64,000 nt of DNA from an uncultured Rickettsiales bacterium (GTDB taxonomy: Bacteria > Pseudomonadota > Alphaproteobacteria > RF32 > CAG-239): positions 62,001-126,000 of the forward strand of contig URXV01000001.1 in NCBI GenBank assembly GCA_900551865.1, in the 5' to 3' direction. The position numbers and the translations under genes were made by a program. This document shows, piece after piece, positions 1 through 9,065 of the stretch (positions are counted from its first letter, which is position 1; each line of letters opens with the position of its first letter). Below the pieces are notes generated by a model, which was not told where the DNA came from, did no database searches, and was given only the letters and a program-made list of their open reading frames with translations.

Positions 1-183
1 GTGAAAATACCGGCTTATTCTTCCAGCGGGGAGAAACTGCGCCTGAAAGGCAAAGGAATTAAGACAGGAAGCGGAACCGGCGATGAAATCATCAATCTGG
101 TCATTATGGCGCCGAAAACGAAAGACGCGGAGTTGGAAGCGGCGTTGAACAGTTTGCCTGACGAGCAGCTGAGGAGCTTTTAA
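1..183 (+). CDS. DnaJ-class chaperone, C-terminal end (partial)
   Basis: Only the last 60 residues are inside the window, and the frame is open to the left edge. The segment KIPAYSSSGEKLRLKGKGI followed by GDEIINLVI matches the second C-terminal beta domain of DnaJ/CbpA proteins, where a (V)KIP..SG.KLRLKGKG motif precedes GD..... This region binds unfolded substrate and leads into the dimerisation end, acting with DnaK in the cytoplasm. The GTG at position 1 is not a believable start because the J domain and first beta domain must lie upstream. Its TAA overlaps the ATG of the next gene by one base, so the two are probably co-translated. Whether it is DnaJ proper or the CbpA type cannot be decided, since the zinc-finger region is outside the window. 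Confidence 0.8.
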   Translation: MKIPAYSSSGEKLRLKGKGIKTGSGTGDEIINLVIMAPKTKDAELEAALNSLPDEQLRSF

Positions 184-746
184 TGCATTTTGAGGCGTTG
201 GAAAATTTTGAATGGTATAATGATCCCGAGAACGTACGGTTTGAGAACGACGCGATGATTATTTACGCCCGGCCGGGAACGGACTTCTGGCAGAGCGTGC
301 ATCGGGGATTTAAAAAGGACGACGGCCATTTTTTCTTTTGCCGACAGGATGGCGACTTTTTTCTGACGCTGAAGTGGCATTTTGAACGGCTTGAAAAATT
401 TTCGCAATGCGGCATTATGTTGCGGATTGACGAGCGCAATTGGTTCAAAGCGTCGTTAATGAATGAGAATCCGGAAAACAATGTTCTGGCGTCTTCGGTT
501 ACATCTGGCGGACATTCCGACTGGGCAGGCATAAACCTTGGCCGGGAGGTTCATGATATTTGGTATCGGCTGAACCGGGTGGGCGACGATTACATATTTT
601 CTTATTCGTTTGACGGCATCGCTTTTGTCAAAGCAAGGATGTTTTATATGCAAAGTTATGAGGAAGTCAAGGCGGGAGCGTATATAGCGGCTCCGAACAG
701 CGACAATTTTTGCGCTGAACTTTCAGGGCTGAATCTTGGGGCATAA
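183..746 (+). CDS. DUF1349-like beta-sandwich protein
   Basis: This 187-residue protein has no signal peptide. The sequence, with NDPENVRF near the N-terminus, a central CGIMLRIDERNWFKAS and a late VKAGAYIAAPNSD, resembles the DUF1349 family of concanavalin-like beta-sandwich proteins (often annotated 'regulation of enolase 1'). Members are cytosolic and about 180-200 residues long, which fits. The biochemical role of the family is unclear and I do not propose one. The start codon overlaps the stop of the upstream chaperone gene (TAATG), implying translational coupling. No terminator is visible after it. An AT-rich promoter zone for the next operon begins near 770. Confidence 0.7.
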   Translation: MHFEALENFEWYNDPENVRFENDAMIIYARPGTDFWQSVHRGFKKDDGHFFFCRQDGDFFLTLKWHFERLEKFSQCGIMLRIDERNWFKASLMNENPENNVLASSVTSGGHSDWAGINLGREVHDIWYRLNRVGDDYIFSYSFDGIAFVKARMFYMQSYEEVKAGAYIAAPNSDNFCAELSGLNLGA

Positions 747-883
747 GGCAGGTTTAAAGACGGCAATACTATCGGATTGTTTGACGAATCTGTAATTTAA
801 CAAATCGTAAAAATATCTGTAAAAAAATGAAAAATATCCTCTTGACAAGTTTTAAAATATAGTGTTTTTTATTGCTGTTTATG

Positions 884-901
884 ACATACATTTTAGTATG
901 T
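884..901. promoter_or_regulatory. Candidate TetR/AcrR-type operator
   Basis: ACATAC (884-889), a 6-base spacer and GTATGT (896-901) form an inverted repeat just before the TetR gene that heads the efflux operon. It resembles the known E. coli AcrR site, which is built on TACATACATT and its complement. A TTGACA at 842-847 could be a -35 element upstream, but the -10 is unclear. The ATGACA (881-886)/TATAAT (905-910) pair would start transcription inside the Shine-Dalgarno sequence, so it is less likely to serve this gene. Binding by the adjacent regulator is inferred. Confidence 0.55.
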
Positions 902-922
902 ATCTATAATTCAGGAGGTTTA

Positions 923-1537
923 ATGGCAAGAAAATGCAAGGAAGATGCCGAAAAGACCAGGCAGGCGGTTCTGGAATCGGCATTAGATGTTTTTTCGGAA
1001 AAAGGATATGCTAAAGCAACGTTTGACGAGATAGCCGCCCGAGCCGGTTTTACGAAGGGTGCGGTGTACTGGTATTTCAGAAACAAGGCGGATTTGGTAG
1101 CGGCGCTGATTATTGAATATGTCGGGCGCAAACGCGAAGAACTTATGCCGAATGTACCGGAAGGCAATACGTTGGAAAATCTGCTTGAATATTTTGTGTT
1201 ATGGGCCGATGCCGGAGAAAAGGATTTGCGGTTTTCCCGGTTTAACCGGTTTATCATGTGCCAGATGGAGTGGTCGGAGGCTGTTATTGAACGTGTGGAC
1301 AAAGCATTGGCTCTGACAAAAAATTATCATTTAGAAAAAGTTAACCAGGTTTTGGTAGAATTAAAAGCAAAAAATGAGTTGAGAGACGGTTTGGACATTA
1401 ATATGATTCAGCATATTATCATATCTACATATATGGGAATCGTCTTTTCGACTTTGAGCAAAAGGGTAGATTACGATGTGGCAGATATGGTTCGCGCGGG
1501 GCTGGGTCTGCTGTTTGAGAGTATAAAAAGGAAATGA
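923..1537 (+). CDS. TetR/AcrR family repressor of the efflux operon
   Basis: This 204-residue regulator carries the classic N-terminal TetR helix-turn-helix: ALDVFSEKGYAKATFDEIAARAG followed by FTKGAVYWYFRNKADL, about residues 20-60. The remainder is the helical ligand-binding domain. An in-frame ATG exists at 872, but the ATG at 923 is preceded by a strong AGGAGG (913-918) and gives the conventional family start, so I chose it. An inverted repeat at 884-901 lies just upstream. The stop overlaps the first in-frame ATG of the adaptor gene, and the pump follows, the usual layout of a self-repressed RND operon. The inducer cannot be predicted. Confidence 0.9.
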   Translation: MARKCKEDAEKTRQAVLESALDVFSEKGYAKATFDEIAARAGFTKGAVYWYFRNKADLVAALIIEYVGRKREELMPNVPEGNTLENLLEYFVLWADAGEKDLRFSRFNRFIMCQMEWSEAVIERVDKALALTKNYHLEKVNQVLVELKAKNELRDGLDINMIQHIIISTYMGIVFSTLSKRVDYDVADMVRAGLGLLFESIKRK

Positions 1538-1605
1538 GGATTGGATTACAGATGAAAAAGGTTACAGAAATAATTAAGGCAGAAAAGCCAGAGGGGATAA
1601 AAATT

Positions 1606-2721
1606 ATGAAAAAAAGTTATTTGTTTGCGGGGGCTGCGGCTTTGCTGGCGGTTGTTGCCGGATGCCATTTTTACGGACAGAAAGGGGAAGGAACCGGAAT
1701 GCCGGCGGTTAACGTTACCGTTGCTGAAGCAAAAGAAGAGGTTATAAACAATCCGAAAACGTATGTGGCGCTGGTGGAGGCGATTAACAGCGTTGACGTC
1801 GTGGCGAAGGTCAGCGGCAGTTTGGACAAGGTAAACTTTACCGAAGGCGGTTTTGTGAAGAAAGACGACCCGTTGTTTATCATAGACAAGGATACGTATC
1901 AGGCGAATTATAATCTGGCAAAAGCGCAGCTTGAAAGCGCGAAGGCGAATCTGACGAAAACCGAGCGCGATTATAACCGCCAAAAACAGTTGAGCGCCAA
2001 AAATATTGCGTCCAAAGCGACATACGATACGGCAGAGAGTGCTTATCTGCAGGCAAAGGCATCGGTTTCACAGGCTCAGGCGCAGCTTGACCTGGCAAAA
2101 ATCGACTTGGACAATACGGAAGTAAAAGCCTATATTGACGGATATATCGGCAAGACGAAAGTTACGGTCGGAAACTATGTTAATGCGTCGGCCGAACCTC
2201 TTGCCAGAGTTGTGCAAATTAATCCAATCAGAATAGCGTTTTCCCTGACCGACAAGGAATTTTTGGAAATGCAGGCCGTAGGCGATAAGGATTTGAGCGA
2301 TTTTGTTGTTAATATTGAGTTGGCAGACGGCGGAATCTTTAAGGAAAAACTGAGCAAGGTTTTTGCCAGCAATGAAATTAACCAAGGTACGGCGACAGTT
2401 GCCGTTTATGCCGACATCAACAATGACAAGGGGCTTTTGAAGCCGGGTGCATACGTTAAGATGTTCATTACTTCGGCGAATCCGAAAAAAGGCATTGTTG
2501 TTCCTGAAGTAGCGGTTATGCAAAATGATGAAGTTTCACAGGTATATGTTGTCAATGCTGACAATACGGCTGTTCTCAGAAATGTTACCCTCGGAGATGC
2601 TTTTGACGGTAAGCAGGTTGTTGTAAACGGGCTTAAGGCCGGGGAAAAGGTTGTTGTCAGCGGCCAGCAGAACAGAATGATGAGGTCCGGTGCCGCGGTT
2701 AACATTGTTGAAGCGAAATAG
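1606..2721 (+). CDS. RND efflux periplasmic adaptor lipoprotein (AcrA/MexA-like)
   Basis: This is a membrane fusion protein that bridges the inner-membrane pump and an outer-membrane channel. The start at 1606 (GAGGGG at 1591-1596) gives a lipoprotein signal peptide with lipobox VAGC and Cys20. Earlier in-frame ATGs at 1534 and 1552 would put a charged stretch before the signal and are unlikely. Domains in order are a lipoyl half-motif ([24 protein letters not shown]), a long alpha hairpin rich in Ala, Gln and Lys (about residues 90-160), the second lipoyl half ([18 protein letters not shown]), a beta barrel, and a membrane-proximal domain ending near [11 protein letters not shown]. It lies between the TetR gene and the pump gene. 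No TolC-type gene is present nearby, so the outer-membrane partner must be encoded elsewhere. Confidence 0.92.
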   Translation: MKKSYLFAGAAALLAVVAGCHFYGQKGEGTGMPAVNVTVAEAKEEVINNPKTYVALVEAINSVDVVAKVSGSLDKVNFTEGGFVKKDDPLFIIDKDTYQANYNLAKAQLESAKANLTKTERDYNRQKQLSAKNIASKATYDTAESAYLQAKASVSQAQAQLDLAKIDLDNTEVKAYIDGYIGKTKVTVGNYVNASAEPLARVVQINPIRIAFSLTDKEFLEMQAVGDKDLSDFVVNIELADGGIFKEKLSKVFASNEINQGTATVAVYADINNDKGLLKPGAYVKMFITSANPKKGIVVPEVAVMQNDEVSQVYVVNADNTAVLRNVTLGDAFDGKQVVVNGLKAGEKVVVSGQQNRMMRSGAAVNIVEAK

Positions 2722-2738
2722 TTAGAGGGGAACGGAGT

Positions 2739-5700
2739 ATGTTTTCTAAGTTCTTTATTGACAGGCCGCGTTTTGCAGTGGTTATTGCCATTGTTATGAG
2801 TCTGGCCGGTTTGATTGCGATTTTTACCCTGCCGGTGGCGATGTATCCGGAAATTACGCCGCCGACGGTTTCCGTTACCGCCGATTATACCGGCGCGAGT
2901 GCGGAAACGGTAGCCAATACCGTGGCTATTCCGATTGAAAAGGAAGTCAACGGCGTTGACAATATGATGTATATGGAATCTTCTTCATATAATTCAGGAA
3001 ATTATGAGCTGACTATCAGTTTTGAAATCGGAACGGATCCGGACTTGGCGCAGGTTAAGGTACAAAACCGCGTTGAAAAGGCTTTAAACAGTTTGCCGGA
3101 CGAAGTTCAGGAACGCGGCGTGAATGTTGCCAGACGGTCTTCTGAAATTTTGGCGTTCCTGCAGGCCGTTTCGCCAAACGGAACGCATGACCGTAATTTT
3201 TTGAACAATTATGTTACCAACAACATTAAAAACAACCTCGGCCGCCAGTACGGAGTCGGCGATGTACATGTTATGGGTTCCGATTTGAGTATGCGCGTTT
3301 GGCTTGATGCGGATAAAATGGCGGCACTGAACCTGCCTATCAGTACGGTGCAGGCAGCTATTTCCAGCCAGAACTATCAGCCATCGCTGGGTTCGGTCGG
3401 TGCGGAACCGAACGACGGAACCAGCAAAATCGTGTTTTCTCTGGAAACGAAAGGCCGTTTGAACGAGGCGAAGGATTTTGAGAATATTATTGTCAGAACC
3501 GAAGCCGAAGGCGGATTGGTTCGTCTGAAAGATATTGCGCGGGTTGAAATCGGGCCGGAAAGCTATCTGACGGTTTCGGACGTTGACGGACAGCCTAACG
3601 TTGCAATCATGCTTAACAAACTTTCGGGTGCTAATGCGCTGAAAGCGATGGAAGCTGTCAATGCCGAGCTGGCGAGACTGTCCAAGTATTATCCTGAAGA
3701 TTTTGAGGTAAAAATTTTCTTTGATGCGACCGAATTTATCCGGGTATCTATTGAAGAAGTTGTCTTTACACTGTTTTTGACGTTTCTGCTGGTTATCTTC
3801 GTCTGCTATATCTTTTTGCAGGACTGGCGGGCGACGTTGATTCCATCTATTGCTATTCCGGTTTCAATCTTGGCAACGTTTGCCGTTATGCTGGCACTGG
3901 GATATAACCTGAATATTCTGACGTTGTTCGGTTTGATTCTGGCTATCGGTTTGGTGGTGGATGATGCTATCGTGGTCGTTGAGCGTGTGCTTTATTTGAT
4001 GCAGACGGAGAATCTGGAACCAAAACCGGCTTCCGAAAAGGCGATGGAACAGGTGTCTTCGGCTGTTGTGGCGACGACGCTGGTGCTGTTGGCTATTTTT
4101 GTGCCGATTGCGTTTATGGGCGGGGTTACCGGCCGTATCTATCAGCAATTTGCAATAGCCATTTCATTTGCAGTTCTCTTTTCCGGGGTTAATGCCCTGA
4201 CGCTAAGTCCGGCATTGTGTGCGACGCTGCTGAAGCCTATTCAGCCCAGAACATCGGGATTTTTATTTAGATTTGAACGGTTTATTAATTCGACGAAAAA
4301 TAAATATATTAAAACGGTAGCTTGGCTGGGACGGAAAATGGCAATTATTGTTGCTTTGGTTTTGGCTTTGGCTGCCTTGAATCTCTTTTCGGTAACTCAC
4401 ATCAAATCGTCGTTCCTTCCTGATGAAGACCAAGGCATGATTATGGCTAACATTCAGTTGCCCGAAGGTGCTGCAGGGCAAAGGACGCTTGATGTTATTG
4501 ATAAGACTAGGGACATTATGAAAACCGAAGACAAAATCGAATCGGTTATGAACCTGCGCGGATTCAGTATTCTTGCGGGACAGGGCGAAAACGTCGGGTT
4601 TAACGTTATTGCTCTGAAACCATGGGCGGACCGGAAAGATATTATTGACTATTCGTCAAATATCAGAAACCGTCTGACCGCGGCATTACAGGGAATTACC
4701 GAAGCGAACATCATGCTGTTTGAAATGCCGGCCATTCCGGGACTGGGCAACAGCAACAGTATGGATTTACGTTTGCAGTCGATTGAAAATTCGGATATGA
4801 CGGCGCTTGAAAAAACGCTTAACGAATTTTTGGTTAAGCTGAATAAACTGCCTGAAGTGGCAATGGCATATTCGACGTTTACATCAAAGACGCCGCACGC
4901 CTATCTGGATATCAACCGTGAAAAGGCGGAGTTGATGGATGTGTCTATCGGCAATATTTATTCTACGCTGCAAACATATCTCGGTTCGCTGTATGTCAAT
5001 GACGTCAATATCGGAACGCAGGCCAATAAAGTTATGGTTATGGCGGACTGGAAGTACCGTAAAAATCTGGAAAGCATTAAGAATCTTTATGTTCAGAGCA
5101 ATACGGGAAACATGGTTCCGCTGGGAAGTCTTGTTGAAATCCGGCGTGTAACCTTGCCGCGTGCGATTGACAGATATAACCAGTATGCCGCGGCGACGAT
5201 TAACATTATGGCGGCAGAAGGTTCCAGTTCCGGTGCGGCCATGGAGGCCGTCGAGAAACTTGCGGATGAAGTGCTGTCCAATAAGTATGCTTACGAATGG
5301 TCTGGCATGAGTTTGCAGGAAAAGCGCAATCAAGGGCAAATCGGGTATTTGGTCGCATTGGCTATTTTGTTTGCGTATCTGTTTTTGGTGGCTCAATATG
5401 AGAGCTGGACGATTCCGTTGTCTGTTATTCTTTCAGTTATGACAGCAATGCTTGGCGCTTTTGTCGGAATGTTTGTGACAGGTTTGCCGCTTAGCATTTA
5501 TGCCCAGCTGGGTCTGGTTCTTCTGGTCGGTCTGGCGGCGAAGAACGCTATTCTGATTGTTGAATTTGCAAAAGAGGAACATGAAAAAGGGGCTTCTATT
5601 GTAGATTCTGCCGTAATCGGTACAAAAGAGCGGTTTAGAGCCGTGTTGATGACGGCGCTGACCTTTATTCTGGGGGTTGTGCCGTTGGTATGGGCTACCG

Positions 5701-5849
5701 GAGCTTGTTCCGGTTCGCGCGTAGCGGTGGGTGTGCCGGTGTTCGCCGGAATGCTTGTCGGAACGCTGTGCGGTCTGGTCGTAATTCCGTTGTTATATAT
5801 TATGATACAGACGGTTGTTGACCGCAGCAGGTCTAAAACCGAAAAATAG
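2739..5849 (+). CDS. RND multidrug efflux transporter (AcrB/MexB-like, HAE1)
   Basis: This 1036-residue proton-driven efflux pump has the normal length for the hydrophobic and amphiphilic efflux (HAE1) family. It begins [23 protein letters not shown] and contains the TM4 signature [12 protein letters not shown] with the paired Asp residues of the proton relay. It also has the TM10 segment [17 protein letters not shown] with the conserved Lys, two large periplasmic porter regions, and the internal duplication typical of RND pumps. It starts 17 bases after the adaptor gene with an AGAGGGG-type ribosome binding site and ends before a strong terminator, so TetR, adaptor and pump form one transcript. 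Substrates are likely drugs, bile salts or other amphiphiles by family analogy. They are not visible in the sequence. Confidence 0.95.
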   Translation: MFSKFFIDRPRFAVVIAIVMSLAGLIAIFTLPVAMYPEITPPTVSVTADYTGASAETVANTVAIPIEKEVNGVDNMMYMESSSYNSGNYELTISFEIGTDPDLAQVKVQNRVEKALNSLPDEVQERGVNVARRSSEILAFLQAVSPNGTHDRNFLNNYVTNNIKNNLGRQYGVGDVHVMGSDLSMRVWLDADKMAALNLPISTVQAAISSQNYQPSLGSVGAEPNDGTSKIVFSLETKGRLNEAKDFENIIVRTEAEGGLVRLKDIARVEIGPESYLTVSDVDGQPNVAIMLNKLSGANALKAMEAVNAELARLSKYYPEDFEVKIFFDATEFIRVSIEEVVFTLFLTFLLVIFVCYIFLQDWRATLIPSIAIPVSILATFAVMLALGYNLNILTLFGLILAIGLVVDDAIVVVERVLYLMQTENLEPKPASEKAMEQVSSAVVATTLVLLAIFVPIAFMGGVTGRIYQQFAIAISFAVLFSGVNALTLSPALCATLLKPIQPRTSGFLFRFERFINSTKNKYIKTVAWLGRKMAIIVALVLALAALNLFSVTHIKSSFLPDEDQGMIMANIQLPEGAAGQRTLDVIDKTRDIMKTEDKIESVMNLRGFSILAGQGENVGFNVIALKPWADRKDIIDYSSNIRNRLTAALQGITEANIMLFEMPAIPGLGNSNSMDLRLQSIENSDMTALEKTLNEFLVKLNKLPEVAMAYSTFTSKTPHAYLDINREKAELMDVSIGNIYSTLQTYLGSLYVNDVNIGTQANKVMVMADWKYRKNLESIKNLYVQSNTGNMVPLGSLVEIRRVTLPRAIDRYNQYAAATINIMAAEGSSSGAAMEAVEKLADEVLSNKYAYEWSGMSLQEKRNQGQIGYLVALAILFAYLFLVAQYESWTIPLSVILSVMTAMLGAFVGMFVTGLPLSIYAQLGLVLLVGLAAKNAILIVEFAKEEHEKGASIVDSAVIGTKERFRAVLMTALTFILGVVPLVWATGACSGSRVAVGVPVFAGMLVGTLCGLVVIPLLYIMIQTVVDRSRSKTEK

Positions 5850-5861
5850 CAGAAAATGAAA

Positions 5862-5888
5862 GGCGGTATTGCTGATACCGCCTTTTTT
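5862..5888 (+). terminator. Intrinsic terminator of the RND operon
   Basis: A perfect 8-bp stem GGCGGTAT/ATACCGCC (5862-5869, 5875-5882) with loop TGCTG is followed by six T residues. Confidence 0.92.
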
Positions 5889-5904
5889 ACTGAGAGGGGA
5901 CGAT

Positions 5905-6576
5905 ATGATTATAAGGCAGGAAGCAGAGGAATATGTAAGCGGTTTGCTGGAGTTTGCTCTGGTACATGGGAGAGAACCCGGAACGTGGTATAAGTTTCAT
6001 AATCATATTTACGGCGTGGCGGCGGTAGCGGAAAAAATTGCCGCAAAGCTCGGAAATCTGGATCCGGAACGAGCGTGGGCGTTGGGATTGCTGCACGATG
6101 CGGGAAAGATGCAAGAACCTTTTGTGCAGAGATTTCACGGAATTGTCGGGTATGAAATGCTGAAAGAGAGAGATGAATTAGCTGCCAGAATATCTTTGTC
6201 GCATACTTTTCATTTTAATATTCTTCCGCCGTATCAGGCAGCGGAAAAAATGTTTTTTTCCAAAAAGGAAGATTATGATTTTATACGAGAGTTTTTTGTC
6301 GGACACAAGGTTTGCGAATATGATAAGTTAATCCAGTTATGCGATGGATTGGCCAATTGCGATGGTTTGGTTACAATGGAACAACGGGCGGAGGAGTTTG
6401 CCATCAGGTATGGAATGCCGCTTCCGGCTTATGTTATTTCCGGGGCACGGAAATTAAAGCTTTATTTTGACGAAATGCTGGGATTTGATTTGTACCGGTT
6501 ATTTGATGAAATTTCTGGCGATTTTATGCTGCAACCGGGGGGGGATTGCAAACTGGCAGAAGATGCAGAGCGATAG
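5905..6576 (+). CDS. HD-domain phosphohydrolase-like protein
   Basis: This 223-residue cytosolic protein has a metal-binding HD signature. NHIYGVAAVAEKIA supplies the first His, LLHDAGKM the HD pair, and SLSHTFHFN with VGHKVCEYDKLIQLCDGLANCDG the downstream His/Asp ligands. HD proteins of this size hydrolyse phosphate esters of nucleotides or related molecules, but the substrate cannot be read from the sequence. The start at 5905 follows GAGAGGGG. An earlier in-frame ATG at 5869 lies inside the preceding terminator hairpin and is rejected. It appears to be a single-gene transcript between that terminator and a tRNA gene. Confidence 0.75.
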   Translation: MIIRQEAEEYVSGLLEFALVHGREPGTWYKFHNHIYGVAAVAEKIAAKLGNLDPERAWALGLLHDAGKMQEPFVQRFHGIVGYEMLKERDELAARISLSHTFHFNILPPYQAAEKMFFSKKEDYDFIREFFVGHKVCEYDKLIQLCDGLANCDGLVTMEQRAEEFAIRYGMPLPAYVISGARKLKLYFDEMLGFDLYRLFDEISGDFMLQPGGDCKLAEDAER

Positions 6577-6648
6577 TTATTTTATGCATAGGCAAGAAAA
6601 AGCTTGCATTCTAAAAAGTTTTGTACTATCAAATAACTGTTTTTAAGC

Positions 6649-6724
6649 GGTCCCATCGTCTAGAGGCCTAGGACGCGGCCCTCTCAAGGCTGCAACACGG
6701 GTTCGAATCCCGTTGGGATCACCA
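6649..6724 (+). tRNA. tRNA-Glu (anticodon CTC)
   Basis: The 76-nt cloverleaf has CCA encoded. Acceptor arms GGTCCCA and TGGGATC pair completely with one G-U. The anticodon loop CTCTCAA sits between CGGCC and GGCTG, giving CTC, which reads GAG. The T arm is ACGGG-TTCGAAT-CCCGT. The gene sits at the left edge of an AT-rich repair cassette (7019-9902), a position typical of integration sites. Confidence 0.95.
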
Positions 6725-6732
6725 ATGCAAAC

Positions 6733-6763
6733 GGCAGCCTGCAAAATGGCTGCTTTTTCTTTA
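6733..6763 (+). terminator. Intrinsic terminator after tRNA-Glu
   Basis: Stem GCAGCC (6734-6739) and GGCTGC (6748-6753) with an 8-nt loop is followed by TTTTTCTTT. It begins 9 bases after the tRNA CCA. Confidence 0.85.
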
Positions 6764-6917
6764 TTTTCCAAGGCTTTCACCGAGTTCGAAAGTGTATTTT
6801 TTGAAAATCGTATTTTGGAACGTTTTTCCGAACTCGTTTACTGATATTTCTTTGTTTTTTTCAATCGTTTAAGCCTGTTAGAATCTCGTTAGGTTTTGCA
6901 GATGTTTATTCAAGTAC

Positions 6918-6946
6918 TTGACATTCACTAAGAATGTAGAAAAAAT
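6918..6946 (+). promoter_or_regulatory. Candidate promoter with inverted repeat before the alkylation-repair cassette
   Basis: A TTGACA at 6918-6923 is followed 17 bases later by an AT-rich possible -10 (6941-6946, AAAAAT). An inverted repeat ACATTC (6921-6926), 5 bases, GAATGT (6932-6937) overlaps this spacer and could bind a regulator, possibly the Ada-like product itself. The rest of 6764-7018 is AT-rich and shows no gene. Confidence 0.4.
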
Positions 6947-7018
6947 ATCTATGTCCGAAAATGGCGAGATTTTTTATTTTTTAATATGTAATTTATAACT
7001 TGTCACTTGCAATTATGA

Positions 7019-8506
7019 ATGTACGGGCTGGATATGTGCAATAAAAACGATAAAATTTGGTATGAAGCTTTTAAGCGAAAAGATGCGCAGTATGACGGGC
7101 GCGTTTTTGTAGGCGTTAAATCAACGGGAATTTATTGTCGGCCGGTTTGCAAAGCCAGAATGCCCAAAGAAGAAAACTGTATCTTTTTTACATCTGCTGC
7201 CGAAGCAGAACAAGCTGGATATCGACCTTGCCTGCTTTGTCGCCCTGAATTGGCTCCCGGGTTGGCGCCGGTTGATGCAACAGTTAATCTGGTTTTCAAA
7301 GCGGTGAGAAAAATTGAAGAGAATTGTTTTGAGGGAAACAGTATAGCAGCCATCGCCGAAAGTCTGGGGTGCTCAGACAGACATTTGCGCCGTTCGTTTA
7401 TTGCGGAACTGCACGTCAGCCCGGTTCAATATATGCAGACATACCGCTTATTACTAGCTAAGAATCTTTTGATGAGTTCTAAACTTTCAGTTCTTGACGT
7501 TGCTATGGCATCAGGTTTTGGGAGCCTGAGACGTTTTAATGCTTTATTTAAAGAAAAATATCACCTTACACCGTCTGATTTACGCAAACAATTGTCACTT
7601 GCCGTATCACAAACGGATATGGTTACAATTTTTGCCGGTTACCATCCTCCTTATGAATGGGAGTGTTTATTGTCTTTTTTTGCCGAACGTGCTGTTCCCG
7701 GCATAGAGGTTGTCAAAAATAACGAATACTGGAGAACCGTCAGTTTAGAAGATATGAATAAACGGCGCATCACAGGCTGGATTAAAATCGGACACATTTC
7801 TGAAAAGAATATGTTAGCGATTAGCATTTCTACGTCTTTACTTCCTGTTCTGCCCCAAGTTTTGGCTCGTGTCCGAATAATGTTTGATTTGTATTGCGAC
7901 CCGGCGATTATTTATAATGATTTAAAAGTGATGAATAAAGTTAAGCCTGATTTATGCATTTTAGGAACACGTCTGCCCGGGTGTTTTAATGTTTTCGAGA
8001 TGGCGGTCAGAACTATTTTGGGACAACAAGTGAGTATAAAAACCGCACAAACACTAATTGCCCGTTTTACTGAAAAACTGGGTATTCCGCTGCAAACCAA
8101 TATTGAAGGACTGACACATATTTTTCCAACGCCGGAGATGATTGTCCATATTAAGGAACCGTTGGAAAATATTCTGGGAAAATTGGGAATTACATCTATG
8201 CGCTCCAAAGCTATTAAGAATTTGGCTTTTGCTTTGTATACCGGAGAAATTGATTTAACTTTTTGTTCCTCTCCTGAAAGAGAAGTCGAGAAATTGCTAA
8301 AATTACCCGGAATCGGACAATGGACGGCTCAATATCTGGCAATGAGGGCGATGAATTGGCCCGATGCATTTTTAGATACGGATTACGGTGTAAAAAAAGC
8401 TTTAAAAAACCTTACCTCCCAAGAAATATCCGAACTGAAAACGCAATGCAGCCCGTGGGGGAGCTATGCCACAATCAACTTATGGAACTCTTTACAGAAA
8501 GGATAA
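7019..8506 (+). CDS. Ada-type regulator fused to AlkA-type DNA-3-methyladenine glycosylase
   Basis: This 495-residue fusion is for repair of alkylated DNA. The N-terminal Ada metal-binding domain has four Cys (C40, C44, C71, C74 in GIYCRPVC and RPCLLC), one of which in the family accepts methyl from phosphotriesters. Next is an AraC-type helix-turn-helix region (about residues 95-190, with DVAMASGFGSLRRFNALFKEKY), then an AlkA N-terminal domain. Last is the helix-hairpin-helix glycosylase domain with LPGIGQWTAQYLAMRA and the candidate catalytic Asp455 in FLDTDY. Such fusions couple sensing, transcriptional activation and base excision. The start is uncertain: ATG 7019 has no good ribosome binding site, and ATG 7034 follows a weak ACGGGCTGG. 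Base composition is clearly more AT-rich than neighbours. It leads a three-gene cassette. Confidence 0.9.
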   Translation: MYGLDMCNKNDKIWYEAFKRKDAQYDGRVFVGVKSTGIYCRPVCKARMPKEENCIFFTSAAEAEQAGYRPCLLCRPELAPGLAPVDATVNLVFKAVRKIEENCFEGNSIAAIAESLGCSDRHLRRSFIAELHVSPVQYMQTYRLLLAKNLLMSSKLSVLDVAMASGFGSLRRFNALFKEKYHLTPSDLRKQLSLAVSQTDMVTIFAGYHPPYEWECLLSFFAERAVPGIEVVKNNEYWRTVSLEDMNKRRITGWIKIGHISEKNMLAISISTSLLPVLPQVLARVRIMFDLYCDPAIIYNDLKVMNKVKPDLCILGTRLPGCFNVFEMAVRTILGQQVSIKTAQTLIARFTEKLGIPLQTNIEGLTHIFPTPEMIVHIKEPLENILGKLGITSMRSKAIKNLAFALYTGEIDLTFCSSPEREVEKLLKLPGIGQWTAQYLAMRAMNWPDAFLDTDYGVKKALKNLTSQEISELKTQCSPWGSYATINLWNSLQKG

Positions 8507-8511
8507 TAAAA

Positions 8512-9051
8512 ATGTTTTACAGAACCGATTATAACTCGCCGATTGGTATCATTACCTTAGGCGCTGATGAAAACAACATTGTCGGGTTGTGGATGAAAGG
8601 GCAAAAATATTTTGGTGATACGGTTAAGGGGGAAATGTATCCAAAAGATGATTTAGCCGTTTTTCAAAAAGCAAAAGACTGGCTGGACAGGTATTTTCAA
8701 GGTCAAAAACCGGCAATATCCGAATTACCACTGGCTCCGATTGGCGGGGAGTTTCGGCAAATGGTATGGAAAATTCTTTGTGAAATACCTTACGGTCAAG
8801 TCATTACTTATGGAGATATTGCAAAAAAGGTAGCTCAAAGAAAAGGTTTAGCCAGAATGTCGGCGCAAGCTGTCGGCGGCGCTGTCGGACATAACCCGAT
8901 TTCCCTTATTATCCCTTGTCACAGAGTGGTCGGAACGAACGGCAGTTTAACCGGGTATTCAGGAGGGTTGGATATGAAAATCAAATTATTGGAATTTGAA
9001 GGCGTAAATATGTCGAAACTGTTTCGTCCGAAAAAAGGTACAGCCTTATAA
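8512..9051 (+). CDS. ogt: Methylated-DNA--[protein]-cysteine S-methyltransferase
   Basis: This 179-residue suicide repair enzyme takes methyl groups from O6-methylguanine onto its own Cys. The active-site motif IIPCHRVVGTNGSLTGYSGGL is present with Cys136. The helix-turn-helix PYGQVITYGDIAKKV precedes it, as does the GEFRQMVWKIL segment typical of the family. It starts five bases after the Ada/AlkA fusion gene, with AAAGGATAATA as ribosome binding site. Its frame is open further upstream, inside the previous gene, but that extension is not real. The Ada-like protein at 7019 lacks a methyltransferase domain, so this separate gene supplies that activity. It shares the cassette's AT-rich composition. 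Confidence 0.93.
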   Translation: MFYRTDYNSPIGIITLGADENNIVGLWMKGQKYFGDTVKGEMYPKDDLAVFQKAKDWLDRYFQGQKPAISELPLAPIGGEFRQMVWKILCEIPYGQVITYGDIAKKVAQRKGLARMSAQAVGGAVGHNPISLIIPCHRVVGTNGSLTGYSGGLDMKIKLLEFEGVNMSKLFRPKKGTAL

Positions 9052-9065
9052 TTTTGGGGAAGCTG

